Shown here piece by piece: positions 29,462 to 37,410 of a DNA stretch of 64,000 nucleotides (positions are counted from its first letter, which is position 1; every line of letters starts with the position of its first letter). The stretch comes from Pseudomonas sp. TNT3 (GTDB taxonomy: Bacteria; Pseudomonadota; Gammaproteobacteria; Pseudomonadales; Pseudomonadaceae): contig NZ_WFGV02000005.1 of assembly GCF_010095445.2 (NCBI RefSeq), forward strand, positions 1-64,000. Direction: 5' to 3'. A program made the translations under genes and the position numbers. A model generated the notes under the pieces. The model made no database searches, was not told the origin of the DNA, and was given only the letters and a program-made list of their open reading frames with translations.

Positions 29462-30946
29462 ATGCAACAGATCAGATCGCAAGTGACCGAGCGCGACGGC
29501 TTGTTTGAGCTTGAAGCCGGCAGCGATGTCCTCGACAGTCCCCGTTACAACCACGACATGGCACCTACCAAGGTGCGCGAACGAACCTGGAACAAATGGC
29601 ACATCACCGCGTTGTGGGTCGGCATGTCGATCTGCGTGCCCACGTACACCCTCGGTGGTGTGCTCACCGCCTATTTCGGGTTGAGCGTGGGTGAGGCGCT
29701 GCTGGCGATTCTGTTCGCCAACATCATTGTCCTGATCCCCCTGACGCTTAACGCGTTCCCCGGCACCAAATACGGCATCCCGTTTCCGGTGTTACTGCGA
29801 TCCTCTTTCGGCATCCTCGGCTCCAACGTTCCCTGCCTGATCCGGGCACTGGTGGCGTGTGGCTGGTTCGGGATCCAGACAATGTTCGGCGGGCTGGCGA
29901 TCCACCTGTTTCTGGGATCGGTGTTCGAGGGCTGGAAATCCCTGGGTGGCACCGGTGAAGTCATCGGCTTCATGGTGTTCTGGGCGCTGAACCTGTGGGT
30001 GGTGATTCGTGGCGCCGAGTCGATCAAGTGGCTGGAAACCCTGTCCGCACCGTTGTTGGTGCTGGTGGGCGCAGGGCTGCTGGTGTGGGCGATGCCGAAC
30101 GTGTCGATGACCGAGCTGATGGCGATCCCGGCCAAACGTCCGGAAGGCGCGAGCGTGGTCAGCTACTTCGCCGCCGGACTGACCGCAATGGTCGGCTTCT
30201 GGGCCACCCTGTCTCTGAACATTCCGGACTTCAGCCGCTATGCGAAAAGCCAGAAGGACCAGATCGTCGGGCAGATTATCGGCTTGCCACTGACCATGTT
30301 CCTGTTCGCCTCATTGGGTGTGGTGATGACCGCTGCCTCGGTGAAGCTGGTGGGTGTCACGGTCTCTGATCCGGTGACCTTGATCGGTCATATCCAGAGC
30401 CCGGTCTGGGTTGCGCTGGCCATGGCGCTGATCATCATTGCCACGCTGTCCACCAACACCGCAGCTAACATCGTCTCGCCCACCAACGACTTCCAGAACA
30501 TCGCGCCGAAGGTGATCAACCGCACGAAGGCAGTCATGCTGACCGGGCTGGTAGGGTTGTTGCTGATGGCCCATGAGCTGCTGAAAAAGCTCGGTTTGAT
30601 TGTGTCTGACGTGAGCCTTGAGACGGTGTATTCCAACTGGCTGCTGGGCTATTCCAGCCTGCTGGGACCGATTGCCGGGATCATGGTGGTGGACTATTTC
30701 CTGATCAAGAAACAGCGGCTGGACCTGGCAGGTTTGTACCGCGATGACGTGTACCCGGCGTGGAACTGGAACGGTTTTATTGCGTTTGGCGTGCCCGTGG
30801 TGTTGACGCTGCTGTCGCTGGGCAGTGATGCGTTCAGCTGGTTCTACAGCTATGGCTGGTTCACCGGCTCGGCGCTTGGCGGGTTGATTTATTACGGGTT
30901 GTGCTCGATGCGACCCAGTGCGTCAGTCGTGAAATCGGCGGTGTAG
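29462..30946 (+). CDS. NCS1-family nucleobase/hydantoin transporter
   Basis: This protein of about 494 residues has 12 predicted transmembrane helices of the cytosine/uracil/allantoin (NCS1) family (WHITALWVGMSICVPTYTLG; the pore segment FGIQTMFGG; NIPDFSRYAKSQKDQ). The start at 29462 has GGAG 6 bases upstream; an ATG at 29426 is possible but has no clear ribosome-binding site. Set between hydA and the third pathway enzyme, it most likely imports uracil, thymine or dihydropyrimidines. Confidence 0.9.
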   Translation: MQQIRSQVTERDGLFELEAGSDVLDSPRYNHDMAPTKVRERTWNKWHITALWVGMSICVPTYTLGGVLTAYFGLSVGEALLAILFANIIVLIPLTLNAFPGTKYGIPFPVLLRSSFGILGSNVPCLIRALVACGWFGIQTMFGGLAIHLFLGSVFEGWKSLGGTGEVIGFMVFWALNLWVVIRGAESIKWLETLSAPLLVLVGAGLLVWAMPNVSMTELMAIPAKRPEGASVVSYFAAGLTAMVGFWATLSLNIPDFSRYAKSQKDQIVGQIIGLPLTMFLFASLGVVMTAASVKLVGVTVSDPVTLIGHIQSPVWVALAMALIIIATLSTNTAANIVSPTNDFQNIAPKVINRTKAVMLTGLVGLLLMAHELLKKLGLIVSDVSLETVYSNWLLGYSSLLGPIAGIMVVDYFLIKKQRLDLAGLYRDDVYPAWNWNGFIAFGVPVVLTLLSLGSDAFSWFYSYGWFTGSALGGLIYYGLCSMRPSASVVKSAV

Positions 30947-30956
30947 CGGGTGGCCT

Positions 30957-31050
30957 CATCGCGAGCAAGCTCGGCTCCCACAGGTTTCGTGGTGTACACA
31001 AATGCTGTGAACACCGCTACACCTGTGGGAGCCGAGCTTGCTCGCGATGG
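30957..31050. repeat. REP-like palindrome pair, family C
   Basis: CATCGCGAGCAAGCTCGGCTCCCACAGG faces CTGTGGGAGCCGAGCTTGCTCGCGATGG about 38 bases away. It lies in the spacer between the transporter and the amidohydrolase of the same putative operon. Confidence 0.88.
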
Positions 31051-31103
31051 CGGCCTGACAGACACAACAGAAAAACTCATAAGAACAGCCTGAGGAGATC
31101 ACC

Positions 31104-32387
31104 ATGAACGCTGCTGTAGACGTTCTGCAGTCCACCCATCAGCACATCAACCGCGACCGCCTGTGGCAGTCGCTCATGGAACTGGCCCAGCTCGGCGCCA
31201 CGGTCAAGGGCGGCGTCTGTCGCCTGGCCCTGACCGACCTGGATCGTCAGGCCAGGGACATTTTCGTCCGGTGGTGCGAAGAGGCTGGCTGCACCGTCAG
31301 CATCGACGCCGTCGGCAATATCTTTGCCCGCCGCCCCGGTCGTAACCCCAACCTTCCCCCGGTGATGACCGGCAGTCACATTGACACCCAGCCCACCGGC
31401 GGCAAGTTCGACGGCTGCTTCGGCGTGCTGGCCGGCGTCGAAGTGCTGCGCACACTCAACGATCTTGGCGTGGAAACCGAAGCGCCGCTGGAGGTGGTGG
31501 TCTGGACCAATGAAGAAGGCTCGCGTTTCGCACCGTGCATGATGGGGTCCGGCGTGTTCGCGGAAAAATTCACGCTTGAAGAAACCCTGGCCAAAGTCGA
31601 TGCCGAGGGTGTCACGGTCGGCGAAGCGCTGAATGCCATCGGCTACGCCGGCCCACGCAAGGTCAGCGGCCATGCGGTGGGTGCCTATTTTGAAGCGCAC
31701 ATCGAGCAAGGTCCGATCCTTGAAGACGAACGCAAAACCATCGGCGTGGTTATGGGGGCCCTCGGGCAAAAATGGTTCGACCTGAAACTGCGTGGCGTCG
31801 AAGCCCACGCCGGTCCGACACCGATGCATCTGCGCAAGGATGCTCTGGTCGGCGCATCGATCATCGTCGGCGCCGTCAACCGCGCCGCGCTCGGCCATCA
31901 ACCTCACGCCTGCGGCACGGTCGGGTGCCTGCAGGCGTATCCCGGCTCGCGTAATGTGATCCCCGGTGAAGTGCGCATGACCCTGGACTTCCGGCATCTG
32001 GAGCCGGCCCGTCTGGATTCGATGATTGCCGAAGTGCGCGAGATCATCGAGACCACGTGCGAGCAGCATGGGCTGACGTTCGAACTCACACCGACGGCTG
32101 ATTTTCCGCCGCTGTACTTCGACAAGGGGTGTGTCGAAGCGGTACGCAATGCGGCGCAGGGGCTGGGCTTGTCGCACATGGATATTGTCAGTGGAGCGGG
32201 GCACGACGCGATCTTCCTGGCTGAACTGGGTCCGGCGGGAATGATCTTCGTGCCGTGTGAAGGGGGGATCAGCCACAACGAAATTGAAAACGCAGCGCCA
32301 GATGATCTGGCAGCCGGGTGTGCGGTGTTGTTGCGGGCGATGCTCGCGGCTTCGGCGGCGATTGCGAAAGGGCAGTTGGCTGCCTGA
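31104..32387 (+). CDS. pydC: N-carbamoyl-beta-alanine amidohydrolase (beta-ureidopropionase, PydC)
   Basis: This 427-residue Zn-dependent amidase of the HyuC/AmaB (M20) family has the metal-ligand motifs GSHIDTQPTGGKFDG, NEEGSRF, HIEQGP and AGHDA. It hydrolyses N-carbamoyl-beta-alanine to beta-alanine, CO2 and ammonia, the third step of reductive pyrimidine degradation. A strong GAGGAG ribosome-binding site precedes the start. With preA, preT and hydA the pathway is complete in this window. Confidence 0.92.
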   Translation: MNAAVDVLQSTHQHINRDRLWQSLMELAQLGATVKGGVCRLALTDLDRQARDIFVRWCEEAGCTVSIDAVGNIFARRPGRNPNLPPVMTGSHIDTQPTGGKFDGCFGVLAGVEVLRTLNDLGVETEAPLEVVVWTNEEGSRFAPCMMGSGVFAEKFTLEETLAKVDAEGVTVGEALNAIGYAGPRKVSGHAVGAYFEAHIEQGPILEDERKTIGVVMGALGQKWFDLKLRGVEAHAGPTPMHLRKDALVGASIIVGAVNRAALGHQPHACGTVGCLQAYPGSRNVIPGEVRMTLDFRHLEPARLDSMIAEVREIIETTCEQHGLTFELTPTADFPPLYFDKGCVEAVRNAAQGLGLSHMDIVSGAGHDAIFLAELGPAGMIFVPCEGGISHNEIENAAPDDLAAGCAVLLRAMLAASAAIAKGQLAA

Positions 32388-32427
32388 AGATCTCCGTAAC
32401 GGGCATCGATTACCTGGGTGCAAATCC

Positions 32428-32531
32428 CCTGTAGGAGCTGTCGAGTGAAACGAGGCTGCGATCTTTTGATCTTGCTTTTAAAAGCCAAGTCAAAAGATCG
32501 CAGCCTCGTTTCACTCGACAGCTCCTACAGG
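32428..32531. repeat. REP-like palindrome, family D
   Basis: CTGTAGGAGCTGTCGAGTG and onward faces the complementary arm ending in CGACAGCTCCTACAG. Arm length is about 42 bases around AT-rich TTGCTTTTAAAAGCC. The right end runs directly into a 9-base minisatellite. Confidence 0.87.
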
Positions 32532-32630
32532 TCCTACAGGTCCGACAGCTCCTACAGGTCCTACAGGTCCAACAGGTCCTACAGGTCCTACAGGTCCTAC
32601 AGTTTCTGCAGCTCCTGCAGGTCCTACAGG
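32522..32630. repeat. Minisatellite of 9-base unit TCCTACAGG, about 12 copies
   Basis: The unit TCCTACAGG, with variants such as TCCAACAGG, TCCGACAG and CTCCTGCAGG, repeats about twelve times without interruption. The unit is identical to the terminal bases of the family D palindrome just before it, so it appears to have grown by slippage from that end. It lies between two convergent genes. Confidence 0.88.
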
Positions 32631-32652
32631 GTGCAGACTTGGGGCACCTTGA

Positions 32653-34041
32653 TCAGTCGTCGACGTACATAAGTTGCTGCACACCTTCCCAGGCTTCGGC
32701 GCGCATGCGCTCGAGGTCCAGGCCCGGGATCACGCCGTCATCCACCACGACGCGTCCACCGACCAGGCTGTAGCGCACGGCAATCGGTTCACCTGCGACC
32801 ACGGGTGCAACGGCGATGTCGTGGAAGCCGAAGAAGCGTGGGTGGTCCAGGCCATAGATCACCAGATCCGCCGCTTGACCGATCTCCAGCGTGCCCACCG
32901 CACCGAGTCCCAGCACCTGCGCGCCGCCGGCCGTGCCCCAGTGGATGACGTCTTCTGCCGTGGTTGCCGAGGCCCCTTGTTCCGCCCGATGAATCAGCCA
33001 TGCGGTGTTGGCTTCGCCGACCATGCTCCCGGACTCGTTCGACGCCACGCCGTCCACGCCGAGGGAAACGGGCACGCCGGCTTCGACCATCTGGGGGATC
33101 GGCGCGATCCCGCTGCCCAACCGCGCATTGCTCACCGGGCAGTGGGAAACACCGGTGCCGGTTTGCGCCAGCATGCGGATCTCGCCGGGTTGCAGGTGTA
33201 CGGCATGGGCGAACCAGACGTCGGGGCCGAGCCATTCGTGTTCGGCGACGAATTCCACGGGCAGGCAGTTGTATTTTTCCCGGCAGAAATTCACGTAGTT
33301 CTGCGTCTCTGACAGGTGTGTGTGCAGCCGCAGGCCGAGGCCGCGTGCGGTGTGTGCCAGTTCCCGCAGCAAGGTCGGCGGCAGCGAAAAAGTCGGCGTG
33401 GTGGGGGCTACCACGACCCGGCGCATTGCGTCCGGGATGTCCTGGTGATACGTCGACTTGAGCCGCTCGATGTCGCCGACCATCTGGTCCAGCGTCTCCG
33501 GTTGCAGTGCGGTTTTCGAGAACCCCGGGTGGGCGCTGGCGGACTCCAGTGCACCGCCGCGGCACAGGACAAATCGCAGGCCGAATTCGTCGGCCATGTC
33601 GAACAGCAGGTCCCCGGTCTCGGTGGTGCCGTGGGCGTGATAGAGGTAATGGTGATCGGCGCAGGTCGTCACGCCCGAAAGCAACAATTCGGCCATGCCC
33701 AACCGCGCGGCAATGCGTGACAACTGTGGCGTGAAACGGTTGAGACGCGGGTAGGGCACGCTCGCCAGCCAGCCTTGCAGGTCCTCGTTCAAGCCTTCAG
33801 GCACGGCTTTCAGCAGATTCTGGAACAGGTGATGGTGCGTGTTGATCCAGCCCGGATACACCAGGCAGTATCGAGCATCGATGACGCGCTCGCCGGGTTG
33901 CGCCTCCAGTCCGGCGGCCATTTCGGCGATGCGCCCGTTGACCACGCGGATGTCGACGCTGCCGGCCCGGGCACGGGCGCCCCGCAGGCCGGTCATCACC
34001 GCCAGCGGGTTTTTGATCAGGATATTTTGCAGTTGAGTCAT
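32653..34041 (-). CDS. 8-oxoguanine/isoxanthopterin deaminase-like amidohydrolase
   Basis: This 462-residue amidohydrolase of the AtzA/TrzN/guanine deaminase-like group has the metal motif NTHHHLFQ (about residue 69), LHTHLSE (about 245), and GVDGVASNESG (about 330), all with the metal ligands kept. Its closest recognisable type is 8-oxoguanine deaminase or isoxanthopterin deaminase, which remove an exocyclic amino group from a purine or pterin. It lies 13 bases after the NCS2 transporter gene and should be co-transcribed with it. Substrate choice within the group cannot be read from sequence. Confidence 0.8.
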   Translation of the reverse strand: MTQLQNILIKNPLAVMTGLRGARARAGSVDIRVVNGRIAEMAAGLEAQPGERVIDARYCLVYPGWINTHHHLFQNLLKAVPEGLNEDLQGWLASVPYPRLNRFTPQLSRIAARLGMAELLLSGVTTCADHHYLYHAHGTTETGDLLFDMADEFGLRFVLCRGGALESASAHPGFSKTALQPETLDQMVGDIERLKSTYHQDIPDAMRRVVVAPTTPTFSLPPTLLRELAHTARGLGLRLHTHLSETQNYVNFCREKYNCLPVEFVAEHEWLGPDVWFAHAVHLQPGEIRMLAQTGTGVSHCPVSNARLGSGIAPIPQMVEAGVPVSLGVDGVASNESGSMVGEANTAWLIHRAEQGASATTAEDVIHWGTAGGAQVLGLGAVGTLEIGQAADLVIYGLDHPRFFGFHDIAVAPVVAGEPIAVRYSLVGGRVVVDDGVIPGLDLERMRAEAWEGVQQLMYVDD

Positions 34042-34054
34042 GGGGCTTCTCCAG

Positions 34055-35410
34055 TCAAAGGCTGTGGGAGGCGGGTTTGGTGGCGGCGCTGTCAGGAACG
34101 CTGACGCCGTTGAGCGAGGCGTTGAGCAGCACCGATACGAGGCAGGCGATCACGACACTGCTGTGCAGGAACGGCTGGCTCCACTCAGGCAGTTGCTTGA
34201 ACAAGGCCGGGGCCAGCACCGGCACCAGGGCGGCGGCGATGGTGAAACCGACAATCAGCACGTTGTAGCGATTGCGCTCGTAGTCGACCTTGGCCAGGGT
34301 CTGGATACCGGCTGCGGCGACCACACCAAACATCGCGATCCCGGCGCCACCGAGGGCCGCGGTCGGCATTGAAGCGATGATCGCCCCGGCCTTTGGCACC
34401 AGCGCCACGGAACACATCAGCAACCCGCTGATCGCCACCACCCAGCGACTGCGCACGCCGGTAAGAATCACCAGCCCGACGTTTTCCATGAAGGCAATGA
34501 ACGGGAACGCCGCGAACATGCCGGCGATGGTGCTCGCCAGGCCGTTGGCGCGCAGGCCGTTGATCACCTGTTTGTCTTCCACGGGTTTGTCGACGATGTC
34601 GCCGATCGCGACGAACAACCCCATGGATTCGACCATCTGCACGATCATCACCACCACCATGGTGGCGATCGGGATCAGGCTGAAGGTCGGCAGGCCAAAG
34701 TAGAAGGGGTAGGGCACGGTGAGCCAGGGCGATTCCTGCACGCTGCTGAAACTGCCCATGCCCAGTCCATAGGCCAGCGCGGCCCCCACCAGCATGCCCA
34801 CCAGCACCGCCATGTTGCGCAGCATCGGGCTGCCATAGCGGTTGACCAGCAGAATGGTCAGCAGCACCACGGCGGCCACGGCCAGGTACGCCGGCGCGCC
34901 GAAATCGCTGGCATGTCGCCCGCCACCGACCCACTCATAGGCAATCGGGAACAGCTGCAAGCCGATTACGGTGACGATGCACCCGGTGACCACCGGCGGA
35001 AAATACCGCCGCAATCGCCCCACGAAGGGCGCGACCAGCATGGTGAAAATCCCCGCGCCGATCACCGCTCCGCAGACCCCGGCAAATCCCACCTCCGGGT
35101 TGCTGCCGATGGCGATGACCGGGCCAACGCTGCTGAATGCAACGCCCTGAAGGATCGGCAGGCGCACGCCGAATTTCCAGAAACCCACGGTTTGCAACAA
35201 GGTGGCGATGCCCGAGCAAAACAGCGTGGTGCTGATCAGGACCACGGTGTCCGCCTGGGACATTTTCAAGGCGCTGGCGACGATCAACGGCACGGCGATG
35301 GCGCCGATGTACGAGACGGCCATGTGCTGCAGGCCGAGGGTGAGCATTTGTCGGATCGGCAGAACCTGGTCTACCGGATGGAGGGGGGTTGTTGTGTTGG
35401 CTAACGACAT
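34055..35410 (-). CDS. NCS2-family nucleobase transporter
   Basis: This 451-residue membrane protein has about 12-14 helices and the NCS2 signature ENVGLVILTG. The family carries uracil, xanthine, urate or related rings by cation symport. It is the first gene before the deaminase, which suggests that the transported compound is a substrate of that enzyme or a precursor. RBS-like AGGTG lies before the ATG. It belongs to the minus-strand group that also holds CobW, UbiX, UbiD and two amidohydrolases. Confidence 0.88.
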   Translation of the reverse strand: MSLANTTTPLHPVDQVLPIRQMLTLGLQHMAVSYIGAIAVPLIVASALKMSQADTVVLISTTLFCSGIATLLQTVGFWKFGVRLPILQGVAFSSVGPVIAIGSNPEVGFAGVCGAVIGAGIFTMLVAPFVGRLRRYFPPVVTGCIVTVIGLQLFPIAYEWVGGGRHASDFGAPAYLAVAAVVLLTILLVNRYGSPMLRNMAVLVGMLVGAALAYGLGMGSFSSVQESPWLTVPYPFYFGLPTFSLIPIATMVVVMIVQMVESMGLFVAIGDIVDKPVEDKQVINGLRANGLASTIAGMFAAFPFIAFMENVGLVILTGVRSRWVVAISGLLMCSVALVPKAGAIIASMPTAALGGAGIAMFGVVAAAGIQTLAKVDYERNRYNVLIVGFTIAAALVPVLAPALFKQLPEWSQPFLHSSVVIACLVSVLLNASLNGVSVPDSAATKPASHSL

Positions 35411-35487
35411 GGAGAAACACCTCTTGCTGTTTTTATGCTGTAGAGAGGGGTATTCGTTCTGATGCCGGTTCAGGGACGCCGCAATCC

Positions 35488-35569
35488 TTGTGGGAGCTGG
35501 CTTGCCAGCGATGAGGGCTGGCCTTGTTCAGTGACAATCAGCTATCGCTGGCAAGCCAGCTCCCACAGG
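35488..35569. repeat. REP-like palindrome pair, family C
   Basis: TGTGGGAGCTGGCTTGCCAGCGATG faces CATCGCTGGCAAGCCAGCTCCCACA in reverse complement, about 28 bases apart. It separates the NCS2 gene from the CobW-like gene, which are on the same strand. Confidence 0.88.
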
Positions 35570-35651
35570 TTTTGCATCGTTCTTCTGACTGGCATCAATC
35601 ACTCGTTCGATGCGCCCCGAAACCGCCATCCACCGGCTCCGATGCCTTTGT

Positions 35652-36689
35652 TCAGCCTGCCAGGCAGGCGGCAAAGCCCTGGTTCAACGCCGCGCGGTCC
35701 AGGTCGCGGCCGATGAATACGATTTTGCTGGAGCGAGGTTCTATGCCCCACGGCGTCGATGCGCGGAACTCGACCAGGCTGTGCACGCCTTGCAGCACAT
35801 AGCGCTGATCCTGATCCTTGACCGCCAGCACACCTTTCATGCGGTACAGATTGTCGGCCTGCTCGGTGCGCAGTTCGCTGATCCAGCGGTGGAACGCACC
35901 GAGGTTCACGGCCCCGTCGACGGCGATCCCGACCGACGAAACACTCGGGTCGTGGTCATGATCCAGATCGTGATGATGTTCTTCGGCGTGGTGGTCATGC
36001 TCCGAGCCGATTTCCATGAGTTTTTGCGTGGATTCGAAGGCACCAATGCCGAGGATTTTCGTCAGGTCGATCTCGGCGTAGCTGGAGGTCACCAGCTCCG
36101 CCGTCGCGTTCAAACCACGGATTTTTTCACTCAGGGCAGCGACTTCGGCAGCGCTGACCAGGTCGACTTTGTTAATGACGATCCGGTCGGCGCAAACGAT
36201 CTGGTCCACGGCCTGGTTGTCCACGCCATCGAGCTTCAAGTCTTCCAGATGCTGGGCGATGTGTTTGGCATCGACCATGGTCACAATCGCATCCAGCTCC
36301 ACCTCATCGGCAATCGGGTCGTTGATGAAGAAGCTCTGTGCCACCGGGTACGGATCGGCCAGGCCGCTGGTTTCGATCAGGATATGGTCCAGCCGCACAG
36401 GCCGCGCCACCAACTCGCGGACGATACGCACCAGGTCCTCGCGCACCTCGGCGGTACAGCACACGCAGCCGTTGACCATCTCGTAGATTTCTTCGGTTTC
36501 GGAGCTGAGCACCAGGTCGCCGTCGATGCCGACTTCGCCGAATTCGTTTTCGATCACGGCAATTTTGCGGCCGTGGTTTTCCTTGAGGATGTAGTTGAGC
36601 AGGGTGGTTTTACCGGCGCCGAGGAAGCCGGTGAGGATGGTCACGGGGATTTTGGTGTTGGGGGTTGGGGCGTTGAAGGGGGTGTTCAT
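35652..36689 (-). CDS. CobW/COG0523-family GTPase, putative metallochaperone
   Basis: This 345-residue G3E GTPase has the P-loop GFLGAGKTTLL, the metal-binding CxCC motif (GCVCCTAE), the NKVD guanine-specificity motif and a His/Asp-rich stretch (EHDHHAEEHHHDLDHDHD, about residues 220-240). The start at 36689 has AGGAG 7 bases upstream. COG0523 proteins hand Zn, Co or Fe to client enzymes. Its place among two metal-dependent amidohydrolases and a deaminase suggests it loads one of these. The client is inferred from context only. Confidence 0.85.
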   Translation of the reverse strand: MNTPFNAPTPNTKIPVTILTGFLGAGKTTLLNYILKENHGRKIAVIENEFGEVGIDGDLVLSSETEEIYEMVNGCVCCTAEVREDLVRIVRELVARPVRLDHILIETSGLADPYPVAQSFFINDPIADEVELDAIVTMVDAKHIAQHLEDLKLDGVDNQAVDQIVCADRIVINKVDLVSAAEVAALSEKIRGLNATAELVTSSYAEIDLTKILGIGAFESTQKLMEIGSEHDHHAEEHHHDLDHDHDPSVSSVGIAVDGAVNLGAFHRWISELRTEQADNLYRMKGVLAVKDQDQRYVLQGVHSLVEFRASTPWGIEPRSSKIVFIGRDLDRAALNQGFAACLAG

Positions 36690-36728
36690 GTAGAGCTCCT
36701 TACCTGTGTGTTGTCGGAGTGCAATCAA

Positions 36729-36821
36729 CTGTGGGAGCTAGCTTGCTAGCGATGAGGGCCTGTCAGCTGGCATTGATGCTGACTGACCCACCGCTATCGC
36801 GGGCAAGCCCGCTCCCACAGG
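36729..36821. repeat. REP-like palindrome pair, family C, overlapping the 3' end of the UbiX gene
   Basis: CTGTGGGAGCTAGCTTGCTAGCGATG faces CTATCGCGGGCAAGCCCGCTCCCACAGG. The right half (36793-36821) lies within the last codons of the UbiX-like reading frame and encodes the residues CGSGLARD. Confidence 0.85.
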
Positions 36822-37410
36822 TTTTGTGTGTGGTTTCAGGGATATCGGGTTCTCGCCAGCGCGTTGCGGTGCCGGCATCGAGGCCGAACAGGTCGAGGAC
36901 GCGGCCGAGGCTGTGATCGACCATTTGCGCAAGGCTTTCCGGGCGGGCGTAGAAGGCCGGGACGGGTGGGGCGATGATCCCGCCCATCTCGGTAACGGCC
37001 GTCATGTTGCGCAGGTGCGCGAGGGTCAACGGGGTTTCCCGGGCCATCAGCACCAGGGTGCGACGTTCCTTCAGCGTCACGTCGGCGGCGCGGCCGATCA
37101 GGCCCGATGACGTGCCGGTGGCAATTTCCGCCAGGGTGCGCATCGAACACGGCGCCACGACCATGCCCAGGCAGCGGAACGAACCGCTGGCAATCCCGGC
37201 CGCGACATCGTCAGCACGGTGGTAATGACTCGCCAGGGCGGTGACGTCCGCCAGTTTGTAGTCGGTTTCATGGGCCATGGTCAGCAGTGCGGCGCGGCTG
37301 ATGATCAAGTGGCTCTCGACATTCAACTGCGCCAACAACTCCAGCAGGCGCACGCCGTAAATGAACCCGGACGCGCCACTGATACCGACGACGATGCGCT
37401 GGCGATTCAT
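36763..37410 (-). CDS. UbiX-family flavin prenyltransferase
   Basis: This 215-residue protein has the UbiX start VVGISGASGFIYGVRLLELL, the Ser-rich phosphate motif and PCSMRTLAEIATG, and the RRTLVLMARETPLTLAHLRNM motif. It makes prenylated FMN, the cofactor of UbiD decarboxylases. It overlaps the UbiD gene by 4 bases, so it should serve that enzyme rather than ubiquinone synthesis. The last 20 or so residues (THKTCGSGLARDSGG and on) are encoded by REP sequence and are not part of the normal family end. Confidence 0.9.
   Translation of the reverse strand: MNRQRIVVGISGASGFIYGVRLLELLAQLNVESHLIISRAALLTMAHETDYKLADVTALASHYHRADDVAAGIASGSFRCLGMVVAPCSMRTLAEIATGTSSGLIGRAADVTLKERRTLVLMARETPLTLAHLRNMTAVTEMGGIIAPPVPAFYARPESLAQMVDHSLGRVLDLFGLDAGTATRWREPDIPETTHKTCGSGLARDSGGSVSINAS

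Noticed and set aside
32428..32630. CRISPR-like array
   Set aside because: Units are 9 bases with no spacers, and no cas genes are present. It is a simple tandem repeat next to a REP element.
32418..32672. Open frame with repeated Ser-Tyr-Arg units
   Set aside because: It is a translation of the 9-base minisatellite and REP arms, with no start signal of its own.
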